Assembly: GCA_033239125.1 (NCBI GenBank)
Contig: BSWB01000003.1
Location: 108,024,320 to 108,088,319 of the forward strand
DNA length: 64,000 nucleotides
Direction of reading: 5' to 3'
Origin: Fagopyrum homotropicum
Lineage: Eukaryota; Streptophyta; Magnoliopsida; Caryophyllales; Polygonaceae
In this document: positions 22,452 to 33,765 of the stretch, piece after piece
Layout of the letters: every line of letters starts with the position of its first letter
Numbering within the stretch: position 1 is the stretch's first letter
Program-made: the position numbers and the translations under genes
The notes under the pieces: generated by a model
Told to the model about the DNA's origin: nothing
What the model saw: only the letters and a program-made list of their open reading frames with translations
The model's database searches: none

Positions 22452-24389
22452 ATGTGCAGGTGTAGATCCAACAAAGACCTCGTACCTTTTGATCCGGAAC
22501 TTGAGACGAATTTTAGAAAGAGAATTAAGGAGAGAAAGTTGGCTGAAAATAGAGAGAGGGATCTCCAAGCGGAGTTAGAGGAGTCTTAAGCTCAATTTAG
22601 GTTGAGTGAGAAAACTCGTAAGGAAGAAGCGGAGCGTCATCAATTCCAAATTGATGAGCTCAAAGCTATGATGATGGACATGAAGTTGGAGATGAATGAC
22701 TCCAAGAAAAAGAAGAAAGCTAAGTCAACTAAGTCCATTAGAGTGGAATCATCTGATGAGGAAGATGATGATGATATGCCACCGCTAGAGGAAATTGATC
22801 CAACGATCAATCCAGTCCGGAATGATCCAAGACTGGCCGCCAATCCTCGTATCCCAGCTGGGGGTGCGAGAGCCGCTCGTGTAGATGAAGAGCCAAGAAC
22901 TCTTGGACAAAGGATGAATCCGATTAAGCAACTGCGCCGTCTAGGCGTGAACTACGAAGCTGAAGATATTCAAGGGTTTAGCTTTAACCCGCAAGTTATG
23001 ACCATCGTTTGCCAAAGCCAATTTGGAGGAACGAGTGCTGAATCTCCACACCAACATTTACAAAACTTTGAGATTCTAATGGAGACAATGAAACCGAAGA
23101 ATGAAACCACCAACAACTACAAGATCAAACCATTCTTTTTCTCTTTGAAAGGGAAGGCTTTATCTTGGTATCAAGCTCTTCCAAATGGAAGACTCAACAC
23201 ATGGGAGGATCTATCTTCGGAGTTCCTAACCAAATTCTTTCCACCATCCAAGACATCGGAATTGAGAGGTAAAATCAATGCTTTTTCTATGAAATCTAAC
23301 GAAAGTTTGTTTTAATCTTGGGAAAGGTTTCAGGATCTGTTATTTGATTGCCCACACCATGGAATTTCCAAGTTAGAGTTGTTGGAGATATATTACAAGG
23401 GGCTGGATGTGGAAACACAATTCAAGCTCCAATCCCTTTCATATGGCACATTCATGGACATGAAGGAAGATGACGCTTGGGACTTCATTGAGAAGCAAGC
23501 CCGAGTAATTGAGAAGTATTCCCACCAGAAGGCGGAAGCTAACCGAGTAGAGCAAGGAGCGAAGCTAACACAAGCTGCGCAAACTCAAATCTTTTCCCTC
23601 AACACCGAAATTAAGGAATTGAAGGAAGTAATTAGGGTTGGCTTTCAAAAACCTAAGGAGCAAGATGTTGGATATTTAAAAAACAACAACAACCATCAAG
23701 GGAATGAGAACACCAACCGCAACAACAACCGGAACAATTGGAACAACAACAACCGGAACAATAATTGGAACAACAATCGGAATTCAAACAACAATTGGCG
23801 TTCCAACCAACAGCAAAATTCCGGTTATTCTTATCCAAATTCAGGAAATTCATTAACACCACCATCTTCTTCTTCCATTCCTTTGAAAAGCCAGGGGCAA
23901 GGATCTAATAGCTCAAGCACTTCGGGAAAGGAGAAGCCTGATCCCATGCTGGAAACGATCTTGGGAAAGCTTCAAGGACTACAGAACCACATCACTAAGG
24001 TTGATTAAGCTCAAAAGGCTTTAGCAAACCAAATGTTCAACAATGCCGAGGAAGTACCTAGAGACCAAGGAAAGCTTCCCAGAAAGACGGAGGACAACCC
24101 AAAGGGAAGAGTGATGGCTATCACAACTAGGAGCGGAGCAACAACTACCGACCCGCAACCTAAGTTTGTTGAAGTTCCCGTCATAAAGGAGAAGGAAAGG
24201 GGGAAGGAGAAGGAAGACATCTACATTCCTCCTCCATCTTACAAACCCCCCCCCCCCTACCATTTCCACAATCTAGAGCGAGAGCACGCCTAGACAAGCA
24301 TTTCGGTAAGTTCATTGAACTCATGAGCAAACTACACATTAACATACCTTTCATTGATGCAATTGTAGGTATGCCCTCTTATGGGAAGT
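22452..24389 (+). pseudogene. Element B gag and start of gag-protease linker
   Basis: From the ATG at 22452 the frame reads SNKDLVPFDPE, an acidic/lysine-rich coiled segment, EPRTLGQRMNPI, the capsid block with FSLKGKALSWYQALP and WEDLSSEFLTKFFPPSKT, DCPHHGISKLELLEIYYKGL, then a long Asn-rich tract. There is no CCHC knuckle. Stops fall near 22588, 23313 (CAA to TAA in LQSWERF) and 24006. A C-run at 24246-24256 shifts the frame in the YKPPPP stretch. It ends where solo LTR C begins, within the SYGK block that leads to protease. Confidence 0.9.
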
Positions 24390-24501
24390 TGATAACACGA
24401 TTTATGATGTAGGTTTAGGCGTCCATTTAGATAGTTTTTCCCGTTAATCATGCAATAGTTTGACATTAGTTGGTGACAATTTGCACTTAATTCATGTATG
24501 T

Positions 24502-26298
24502 TGTTACGTCTAGGATGTGTAGTGCAATAAGCTTTAAATTTGTACTCGTTATATTTCTCCTAACTCCTAGCAAACCCGCAGTGTACGGGACGTTTGTAGT
24601 AGGGATAGTATTCCAAGGTCGAACACAAAGACTGAGGTGAGATTGAATCGATTAGTGATTAAGTTTAGTGAAGATCTAGGCTAAGAAAAGGGAAAATGAA
24701 GAAATGAAAATTCTAAGTTTTTGGATTGGTTTTAAGTTGATCAATCAAAGATCACAATTCATGCAAAATAAGCAAAATCAACTAAGCTAACAAATCAACA
24801 CAACAAACAAGCTAAGCACGAGATGTAAGATCAAAGAGAGAAAAGAAGGCGGATTCTAGGGGTTGAAAATTCCGGTTATGGCATAGGAATCAAGCTATCT
24901 AATCATTCCTTGGATTAACTATGATGTGTTGGGAGTGAGTGTTTCTAGATTGGGATCAATCACCGAGTAGGTCTCATGGTCCACTAGTCCGTTCCTAAGG
25001 CCTCATCACCGGGTAAGTCTCAAAGAGCCTAAGGAATGAAATTCTACACAAACCGGATTGTTACTTAGGAATCTAACCTATCCTCACCGGGTAAGTCTCG
25101 GAAAGGTAAGTCCTAAACACTATCCTAGCACACTTAGTCCAATGGCGGCTTATGAGGCTCACCACTACCTAGAGTTTATCATCTTTGAAATCTAAGAGTA
25201 GAATCACCGGGTAGGTCTCTTCTAACACTTAGTTGCTAACACTAGGTCCCCCTAGGATAGATTTAACTCAATAAACACTAGGATTTCAACATTCTAACAA
25301 TTTAGAACTTAGATCCATCGAACCAGGCGAACAACGGGCTGTTCTACCACTTCCACGGCCGTGGACTGGCAAGAACAAACCGTGGACTCCAACAGAGGCT
25401 TCGTTCAAGTAAACAAGTCATCCAAAGGCATATCTAAGTCCATCTTATCATAGTCCTAGCCATAACCATTCTTTCCTTACCCTAGAATCGCATCTATTTA
25501 GCCTACAACATTCATCATAACAATCGAAATCATCAAGCATAAAATCATAGCATCCATTTGCAAAGATAATGAAGAGAAAGAGATGAATAAGTGAAACAAG
25601 TAGAACAAAGCTGAAAATGAGATTAGAAAGACTCACAACCCTCCAAAGAAGGTTTAATCAATTCTTACAACTCTAGAAATCGATTCCGAAAATCTTCACT
25701 ACAAAACTATTCAAGCACTAGCTATGATGTCTTCTTCTCCTCTTCTCCAATGGAGCTCTTCTCCAAGCTTCTCCTTGAGAGAATCTTCTTGTTGAGAGTA
25801 TGGGAGAGAATGGTAGTGATGGGAGCTGTCCTTCTCTCAGCCTTGCAGGACCACTTTTATACTACAACCTTGCTGGAGTTGGCTATGAGATCGTGGCACA
25901 GCTGTCACAACCGCCTGGCAAAAACCACGGGTGGTTTCCACGGCCGTGGTCCCTCCAGTGACCGTGGTTTTGGTGTTCCTGCACTATATGGATCATCAAG
26001 CCACGATTTGGTGCATGGCATGCATCAACAAGGTCCCATGGGTCTTCCTTAGCCTCTAGCTTGCGTCTTAATGAGTCCGAGGGTGTGTCATCATGATTAA
26101 CGATCCTCAAACGTATCGTTTAAGCTCCTAATTCGCCCAAAATACCTACAAAGCAATGCAAGAGTCCGTGTACACGTCTATCTCGACAAAATACGTGAAT
26201 TGAGTGCAAACGTCGTGAACTAGTGCTAAACCATGCATGAATGAGTGAGAAATCTATCTAAATAAGTGTCTAATCCTAAGTCATAAATCGAGTTATCA
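24502..26298 (-). repeat. Element D 3' LTR (left copy)
   Basis: 1,797 bp; minus-strand TATA at 25855-25861; nested palindrome around the dyad 25353-25364 (downstream of TATA in LTR sense) and dyad 25938-25949 upstream. Several copies of a CACCGGGTARGTCTC phrase lie between 24960 and 25220. Confidence 0.95.
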
Positions 26299-27530
26299 AA
26301 AATACCCCATACTTAAGGTTTGCTCATCCCCGAGCAAATTCTCAACTATAGACTAAGAGATGACATGAATTATGCATGCAGAAAAATGGCAAAATCTTTT
26401 TGGAGTTGTGCTTCTAATATTGGATCACCTTCATAGTCATGTTTCATGACAATGGACAAGCAATTATGTATCAAATAAATGAAGGCACGGAAAGACAATT
26501 GTACTTAACTCAAAAGCATGCATGAAACGTAAAAATGAAGAAGTCAAGATGATCAAGAGCATATCCAATCTAGATTACTAAGTCTTGCACACATGCAAAT
26601 AGGTCACAAGGGCTTGTGAGATAAAAGGCCAAGAAACGTTGTGATTAGGTGGGGATTTCTTCTAGGCTATGTGATGCTAATCCGGGAATGGAACTAACTC
26701 CACAATCTTGTCCTTGATCAACTTCCCACATGTGTATATTTTCTCCATCTTTTCTATCTTTTCTTTTTCTTTCACTTATTTTTGAGACAATGGCATTGGT
26801 GTACAAAAGCCGAAACCTTGGTGATTAGCCGTCCTCGGGTTTTTTCTATTTTTCGAGGTGCATCCACACCGGGCACACATACCAAAACTCGTTAGGACTA
26901 TTGGTTTATTTGACTTTGGCAAGGCACAAACACTCGATTATGTGAATGGTGCCAAGTTACTTGTCATTTAAACCAACGTCCCCAAACCTATATTTTTGTC
27001 TACACTTCCACAACAATTTCAGCATTTCATTCATGACATTCTTTCATCAACATCTTCACCCCACACTTGCTTTTCACACACATCAACACACTAACATGCT
27101 CCTATTCCCGGATGGGTCAAAAGAGGTCAAATTTATATCAATTGAGGTGCTCAAACATCATGATCAAGATGAGAAGTAGAGAAAGATGAATTTGCCTCAT
27201 TCATTCCTAGATGATGTGCAAGAACTAGCATGTAATTTCGACCTTCAATACTCAATCCAATCAAGACAAACATCATGATCACAATCCATTCATGGGATTC
27301 AATATAAGTACTTCAAGTCCACATATGCATTCATCAGTTTAACACATAAGGCCATCCATAGCCAATCCGCATGACAAGATTCATCATTAGGGTCATATCC
27401 AAGCCTAGAAAGCACAAAAATTTTTAAATTTTCTGATTTTTTTGGAATTTTTGAAATGTGTATGTACAATGCAAGACACGTGACAATAAGAAACTACCCT
27501 AGATGCTAATCATGCAAAAGATCATGCAAA

Positions 27531-27547
27531 CCCCACCCCATACTTAG
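27531..27547 (-). promoter_or_regulatory. Internal PPT-like box, element D
   Basis: Reverse complement reads CTAAGTATGGGGTGGGG, preceded by CATTGGGGACAATGTG, as in element F. It is 1.23 kb from the LTR. Confidence 0.6.
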
Positions 27548-27892
27548 AAACACATTGTCCCCAATGTGGCATTCAAGTAAAGAAGAGTGAAAGAGGGTTC
27601 TCACAATGTAAAAATGGTTTGCTTCGGTATTTGGGATTACTCAAGTGGATTGATGGTGGATGATCTTATCAATAATGGTAGAGAGCTCAAAGTGTTCATC
27701 AAGGCGTCGGGACCCGCGCTAGGTACCGCAAGCCGTCCAAGTTCCGCGTCCGCTCCACCATAATTGATGAGGGACTCATCATCATCATCCACATGCCGTG
27801 CAAGGCTTCCATGCTACCAAGACTCTAGCACACAAAAACACACAAAAACAGAAAAATCAAAAACAAAACGAAAACGAAAAAGGGAAAACGTT

Positions 27893-27922
27893 ACCAATGG
27901 GTTGCCTCCCATCAAGCGCTTC
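27893..27922 (-). other. Conserved hairpin after pol, element D
   Basis: Minus strand reads AAGCGCTT, then GGGAGGCAACCC in which GGG pairs with CCC around AGGCAA. The same sequence stands at 58668-58696 in F at the same distance from the integrase stop. Confidence 0.65.
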
Positions 27923-27957
27923 TTTAAGGTCATTAGCTTGACCAAACTCGGGGGTGT

Positions 27958-30294
27958 CTACTCAAGGTGAAGTGGGGCAATCATGTCCACCGGAGCTCCC
28001 GGGATATACTTCTTCAACCGGTGCCCATTCACCTTAAAATCTCCACAATGCGCCCCTCCTATCTCAATAGCTCCATGGGGGAAGATCTTCTTCACCACAA
28101 AAGGACCGGTCCACCTTGACTTTAGCTTTCCGGGGAAGAGCTGCAGCCTTGAGTTGAAGAGAAGGACAAGGTCTCCTTCTCTCAACTCCTTCGGGATGAG
28201 GCGCTTGTCATGCCACCGTTTGGTCCTCTCCTTGTAGATCCGGGCATTTTCATAAGCATCCAACCGGATATCCTCAAGAGCGTTCATATCAAGCAACCTC
28301 TTCTCTCCGGCCTTCTTGAGGTCAAAATTTAGCCACTAAATGGCCCAATAAGCTCTATGCTCCATCTCTACCGGAAGGTGGCAAGACTTTCCATATACTA
28401 ACTTGTAAGTAGTGGTGCCAATTGGTGTCTTGAAGGCGGTTCTATATGCCCACAAAGCATCATCGAGCTTCATAGCCCAATCTTTCCTTGTCCTAGAAAC
28501 CGTCTTCTCAAGAATTCCCTTGATCTCCCGGTTGGAGATCTCCACTTGGCCACTAGTTTGGGGATGGTAAGGTGTTGCCACCTTATCAGTCACCCCATAC
28601 TTAGCCAAAAGTGCTCCAAAGTTCCTATTAGTGAAGTGCTTCCCTCCATCACTTATGATCACCCTTGGTGTTCCAAACCTAGGAAAGATCACTCGGTTGA
28701 AGAACCGCACCACCACTTTGGCATCATTTGTGGGAGAGGCGATTGCCTCCACCCATCTTGAAACATAGTCAACCGCCAATAGGATGTAGAGGTTACAACA
28801 TGAAGAAGGGAATGGTCCCATGAAGTCCACACCCCACACATCAAATATTTCCACTTCTTGTATGTTGTTCAAGGGCATCTCATTCCTCCTTGAGATGTTT
28901 CCCGTCCTTTGGCAAGCATCACAAGCTACCACAAAGCCTTGCACATCCTTGAACAAACATGGCCAAAAGAAGCCTGATTGCAACACCTTCGCACATGTCT
29001 TGTGTGAGCTAGCATGCCCTCCACATGGCAAGGAATGGCAATGGCGGATCACACTCTCCACCTCATCCTCCGGTATGCATCTCCTAAAGACTCCATCCGG
29101 CCCTCTTTTGAACAAAAGTGGTTCACTCCAATAGTAGTGCCTCACATCTTTGAAGAACTTCTTCCTTTGGGCATATGACAAACCGGGAGGCACTTCCTCA
29201 CACACAAGATAGTTCACAATGTCGGCATACCATGGCTCACTTCCTCTAGACACTTGGAACAAGCACTCCTCCACCATTTGCAATTGCTCATCCCGGAATG
29301 AGTCGTCAATCGGGATGTCATCTCTCTCAAGCTCCAATGGTAGGAGTCTACTAAGGTGATCCGCCACAGAATTCTCGGACCCCTTCTTGTCCCAGATTTC
29401 CAAATCAAATTCTTGAAGAAGAAGGATCCACCGAATCAACCTAGGCTTGGCATCCTTCTTGGTAAGGAGATAAAGGATCGCAGCATGATCCGTATAAACA
29501 ATGACCTTCACTCCAACAAGATATGAGCGGAACTTCTCAAATGCATACACAACCGCTAGCAATTCCTTTTCGGTGGTAGCATAATTGAGTTGGGCATCAT
29601 CTAGCGTCTTGCTAGCATAATAAATGGCATGTGTGCGCCCATCTTTCCTTTGCCCCAAAACAGCCCCAACGGCTACATCACTTGCATCAGACATGATCTC
29701 AAACGGTAAACTCCAAATCAGAGGTTGCATGATAGGAGCGGAGATCAAAGCGTTCTTCAACCTACAAAAAGCCTCAAGGCAATCCTTGGAGAAAACAAAC
29801 TCAACATCTTTCATTAGTAGGTTAGTAAGGGGCTTAGAAATTTTAGAGAAGTCTTTAATAAACCTCCGGTAAAAACCGGCATGCCCTAAGAAACTCCATA
29901 CCCCCTTCACCGAGGTAGGTGGTGGCAACTTCTCTATTGTTTCAATCTTGGCCCTATCAAACTCAATGCCACGGTTGGACACCAAGTGTCCCAACACAAT
30001 ACCTTCACTTACCATGAAGTGGCATTTTTCCCAATTCAAGACAAGATTTGTCTCCTCACATCTCTTAAGTACTAAAGACAAGTTAGCTAAGCAATCATAA
30101 AAGGAAGAACCATAAACAGAAAAATCATCCATAAACACTTCCATGATATTTTCAATATATTCCGAAAAGATGGCCATCATACACCTTTGAAAGGTGGCGG
30201 GTGCATTACACAACCCAAATGGCATTCTCCTATATGCAAAAGTTTCCCATGGACATGTAAAGGTGGTTTTCTCTTGGTCATCGGGGTGGATAGG
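27958..30294 (-). pseudogene. Element D pol, downstream part: RT palm, RNase H, integrase
   Basis: Two open pieces (30225-28336 and 28296-27958) of one frame. Order: MPFGLCNAPATFQ, catalytic FMDDFSVYG, CDASDVAVGAVLG and YTDHAAILYLL of RNase H, SENSVADHLSRLL, then the integrase zinc region (HCHSLPCGGHA, CDACQRTG), the core D in VWGVDFMGPFP, second D in ISDGGKHF, E in SGQVEISNREI, and GPFVVKKIFPHGAIEIGG before the stop in APLHLE. A stop after WAI (28336-28338) stands where relatives have Lys. All catalytic residues are present, so only the stop prevents a full integrase. Confidence 0.95.
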
Positions 30295-30297
30295 GAT

Positions 30298-32292
30298 TTA
30301 GAAGAATCCACTATAGCCATCTAAATAGCAAAAGTGAGAATGTTGAGCTAACCTTTCTAGCATTTGGTCAATGAAAGGGAGAGGGAAGTGATCTTTCCTA
30401 GAGGCCATGTTAAGCTTCCAACAGTCAATACACATCCTCCACCCCGTAACCGTCCTAGTCGGGATTAGTTCATTGTTCTCATTAGTCACTACGGTCATCC
30501 CACCCTTCTTAGGAACTACATGAACGGGACTAACCCACTTACTATCCGAAATAGGGTAGATGATTCCCGCATCTAGCAACTTAATGATCTCTTTCTTTAC
30601 TACCTCTTTCATTATAGGATTCAATCTTCTTTGATGTTCAATAGAGGGTTTATGGTCATCTTCCATCAATATTTTATGCATGCACAAAGAAGGTTTTATG
30701 CCAACTAAATCATCAATAGTATAGCCAATGGCTTTCCTATGCAATCTTAGCTCATGCAACAACTTAGCAAGTTCATCATCATTCAAGCATGCATTCACAA
30801 TCACCGGATATGTAGAGTTATCACCAAGAAAAGCATACTTCAAATGAGAGGGAAGGGGTTTGAGTTCGAGTTTAGGAGGACCTTTATCGAGTGGAGACGA
30901 TCCAAATAACGTTGGTTGAGATGAATCCAAAGCAAATGAAGGCTCTCCAAGGCTCCTTGAAGCTTGATCATCAACAAGGGCTGCTTTTGGGGAAACCACG
31001 GCTGGCTCCACGGATCTTGGCACATCCACGGCCGTGGAAGTTGCCAAGCTTGCTCTTCGGAGCTTTCCAGAGAGTTCTACGGCCGTGGAACACCTTCCAC
31101 GACCGTGGTTCCTATAGGTACTTAGCATGCTCTCGTGGTCTTCAATTTCAACTCTTGCTTCCTTTTCTAATGCTTCTAAGGCCTTGATCTCTTCATTGCA
31201 AGCCTCCTCAACACCTTCCTCCATCAAACTCAAGCTAAGAACCTTCTCCAAGGGGTCCTTGATCAAGATCGAGCTCACAACTTCTCTAGACTCCTCTTGC
31301 TCGACAATGTTGAACACATCTTCATCAAGGGTTGGCCCTTTCATCATTGTGGACAACTTGAATTTGATATTCTCTTCTCCAATGTTGAAGGAGAGAATTC
31401 CATTCTTACAATCCACCAAGCATCCGGAAGTGGCTAGGAAAGGTCTCCCTAAGATGATGGGAACCGGATAGTCCGCCGGGATGTCCAAGACAACAAAATC
31501 AATCGGCACATAGAACTTTCCTAGTTGCACCGGTATGTCCTCCAAGATCCCAACCGGGTGAGTAATAGAGCGGTCCGCCATGTAAAGGGTCATCTTGACC
31601 GGTTTAGGATCTCCTAGCCCAACCTTGTTGCAAAGTGCAAGCGGTATGATGCTCACACTTGCCCCAAGATCACAAAGGGCTTCATACTTCACTTCTCCCA
31701 CTCCGATTGGCACACAAAAAGATCCCGGATCTCTTAGCTTAGGAGGCATCTCCTCCTTCATTGTTTGGATCAATTCCGAGGACCTCTTCGTCATCCTTAC
31801 TTCTCCATACTCCTCCAACTTTCTTTTGTTGGAGAGTATTTCCTTCAAGAACTTGCCATATGCCGGCATACCTAAGATAGCATCCATGAACGGAATGTTA
31901 ATATGCAATTTAGATATAAGTTCAAGGAATTTACCAAAGTGTTTGTCCAAGCGAGCCCTTGCTCGTGATTGAGGGAATGGTAGTGGTGGCTTGTATGGAG
32001 GCGGTGCCACATATGTTGGCTCAACATCCTTGCTCTTGCCTCCATCTTCTTGCAATATCTCTTCCTTTACCATTACTTGCTTTCCCTTAGCATTTTCCTT
32101 GGGCAAAGGATCCTTCATATTCAACCCACTCCTCGTTGTAATGGCCAACACTTGGCCTCTTGGGTTGTCTTCGGTTCTTCCGGGAAGCTTTCCCGGATCT
32201 CTATGAGCTTCACCCGCCTTTTGGAACACTTGTGCTTCCAACACCTTTTGAGCCTTAGAAATAGAAGTCACGGTGCTCTCAAGACCACTCAA
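30298..32292 (-). pseudogene. Element D pol, upstream part: gag-pol linker, protease, RT N-terminus
   Basis: 664 open codons. They include DPGKLPGRTEDNPRGQVLA, the protease active site CDLGASVSIIP and ILGRPFLATSGC, a linker carrying dyads (peptides NHGRG and STAVE), then KPLPSHLKYAFLG, SISDSKWVSPVHVV-type RT start and CYLDGYSGFF. The frame ends at a TAA where relatives have CAA (FFQIPI), just before the fingers-palm block. The frame overlaps the end of gag by 14 bases in another frame; in B the two are in one frame, so D has a small indel here. Confidence 0.94.
30995..31115 (-). repeat. Dyad module inside element D pol (protease-RT linker)
   Basis: Perfect CCACGGCCGTGG at 31026-31037 and near copies at about 31079-31090 and 31098-31109, within an open reading frame, in the same place as the module in B. 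Confidence 0.85.
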
Positions 32293-33625
32293 CCTTTGGT
32301 GGTGGAGCTGCGCTTGTGGAAGCGGGAGGGTTCAAGGCTCCATCCGGGTTAGAGTAGGAAAACCCGGGATGGTTATGGTTGGGCCGGTAATTGTTGAATT
32401 GCCGGTTGTTGTTGAAGTTCCTTGGGCCTTGATAGTTGTTGTAATTGCCCCTTCCCATGTAATTCACATCCTCCTCCTTGGAAGACAAGTTTGCTTGCAC
32501 TTGCACTTGAGGAGTTGCTTGGTTCTTCAAAGTTGTAGCACACAACTCCCTTAAAGACTTTAGCTCGTTGTTGATGGCGTCAAGCTTGAAATTGCTCATG
32601 GTGACTTCACTCACCTCATATGCTCCTGCCTTTCTCCCTTCACTCTTCCTATGGGAGTATTTCTCAATCACTAAAGCTTGTTTCTCTACAAACTCCCAAG
32701 CTTCATCTACATGCTTTTCCATGAAAGTCCCACCGGAAAGAGATTGAAGCTTGAATTGGATATCTTCATCAAGTCCTTTGAAGTAGATCTCCAATAGCTC
32801 AATTTTCGGTATACCATGGTGTGGACAATCTAGGAGAAGATCTTTGAACCTCTCCCAAGACTTGAACAAGCTCTCTCTATCCTTCATCACGAAGGCATTG
32901 ATCTTCCCTCTTAACTCGTTAGTCTTGGAAGGTGGGAAGAACTTAGTCAAAAACTCGGTTATCATCTCCTCCCAAGTACTCACTCGCCCTTGTGGAATAG
33001 ATTGATACCAAGCTAAGGCTTTGTCCTTAAGAGAGAAGGAGAAAGCCCTAAGCTTATGGTTGTTGCTCTCCAATCTAGGCGGTCTAAGAGTCTCCATCAA
33101 GATCTCATAGTTCATCAAGTGTTGATGAGGAGACTCTCCTTCCATCCCTCCAAATTGATTATGCCGGATCATTTGTAGAACTTGAGGGCAGAGCTCGTAA
33201 TCATGGGCTGCGGGATCTCCTAAATTCACACCCGGACGGTGTGCTCTTTGTGCCGGATCCATACGTTGCCCTAACGTTTGTGGCTCTTCCATAGCAATGG
33301 GCACAACCTGAATGTTAACCGCCGCCGGCTGCAGTTGTGGTGGAGGTGGAGGAGGTTGTTGACGGTTAAGCTCTCTTTGCACAAGAGCTTCCCTAATCTC
33401 CTCAATCTCCCTCCTAGTTGCCTCTTGCCTCTCATTGGCAAGTCTTCTTTCATTCTCCAAAGCTTCATCCCTTATCCTAATTTGCTCTAAAGCCTCATCC
33501 AACTTAGCTTGGAGATCTCTTCCGGCCATCTCTTTCCCCTTTTTAATGCTCTTGGATCTAGATCTAAGGGTTTTCTCCGGTTCGGGATCGAATGGAGCTA
33601 AATCCTCGCCACGAGATCTTCGCAT
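32279..33625 (-). CDS. Element D gag
   Basis: The start MRRSRGEDLAPFDPEPEKT matches the gag starts of B, E and F and lies just after the PBS, so the ATG at 33625 is preferred over the one 14 codons earlier. About 448 residues follow: an acidic coiled segment with a Pro run, PQTLGQRMDPAQRAHRPG, NQFGGMEGESPHQHL, FSLKDKALAWYQSIPQ, EFLTKFFPPSKTNELRGKIN, DCPHHGIPKIELLEIYFKGL and an Asn-rich tail without CCHC. It forms the particle shell. The reading ends early by a frame change into the pol frame, so the natural C-terminus may differ. Confidence 0.88.
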   Translation of the reverse strand: MRRSRGEDLAPFDPEPEKTLRSRSKSIKKGKEMAGRDLQAKLDEALEQIRIRDEALENERRLANERQEATRREIEEIREALVQRELNRQQPPPPPPQLQPAAVNIQVVPIAMEEPQTLGQRMDPAQRAHRPGVNLGDPAAHDYELCPQVLQMIRHNQFGGMEGESPHQHLMNYEILMETLRPPRLESNNHKLRAFSFSLKDKALAWYQSIPQGRVSTWEEMITEFLTKFFPPSKTNELRGKINAFVMKDRESLFKSWERFKDLLLDCPHHGIPKIELLEIYFKGLDEDIQFKLQSLSGGTFMEKHVDEAWEFVEKQALVIEKYSHRKSEGRKAGAYEVSEVTMSNFKLDAINNELKSLRELCATTLKNQATPQVQVQANLSSKEEDVNYMGRGNYNNYQGPRNFNNNRQFNNYRPNHNHPGFSYSNPDGALNPPASTSAAPPPKVEWS

Positions 33626-33741
33626 ACACCTAAAGAGTAAGAGATGTCCTGAAAAGCAAAGACACAAACCAAAAAGAGATCAAAAGCAACAAGAAAGACC
33701 TACACTATAAACAATCACAAAATGACTCAATCTTAACCTAG

Positions 33742-33759
33742 TCCCCGGCAACGGCGCTA
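33742..33759 (-). promoter_or_regulatory. Element D primer-binding site, tRNA-Asp type
   Basis: Minus strand TAGCGCCGTTGCCGGGGA; one base differs from the F form (TGG to TAG). Confidence 0.85.
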
Positions 33760-33765
33760 GAAACT

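Larger units (their letters stand above)
26299..27957 (-). other. Element D PPT and 3' spacer
   Basis: The PPT (reverse complement of AAAATACCCCATACTT) adjoins the LTR at 26299-26314. The 1.66-kb spacer has no sense ORF. It shares the conserved spacer block with B and E (about 26800-26990 here); the plus strand, antisense to the element, reads LWQGTNTRLCEWCQVTCH. A second PPT-like box lies at 27531-27547, and the GGGAGGCAACCC hairpin at 27893-27922 lies about 40 bases after the integrase stop. Confidence 0.8.
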
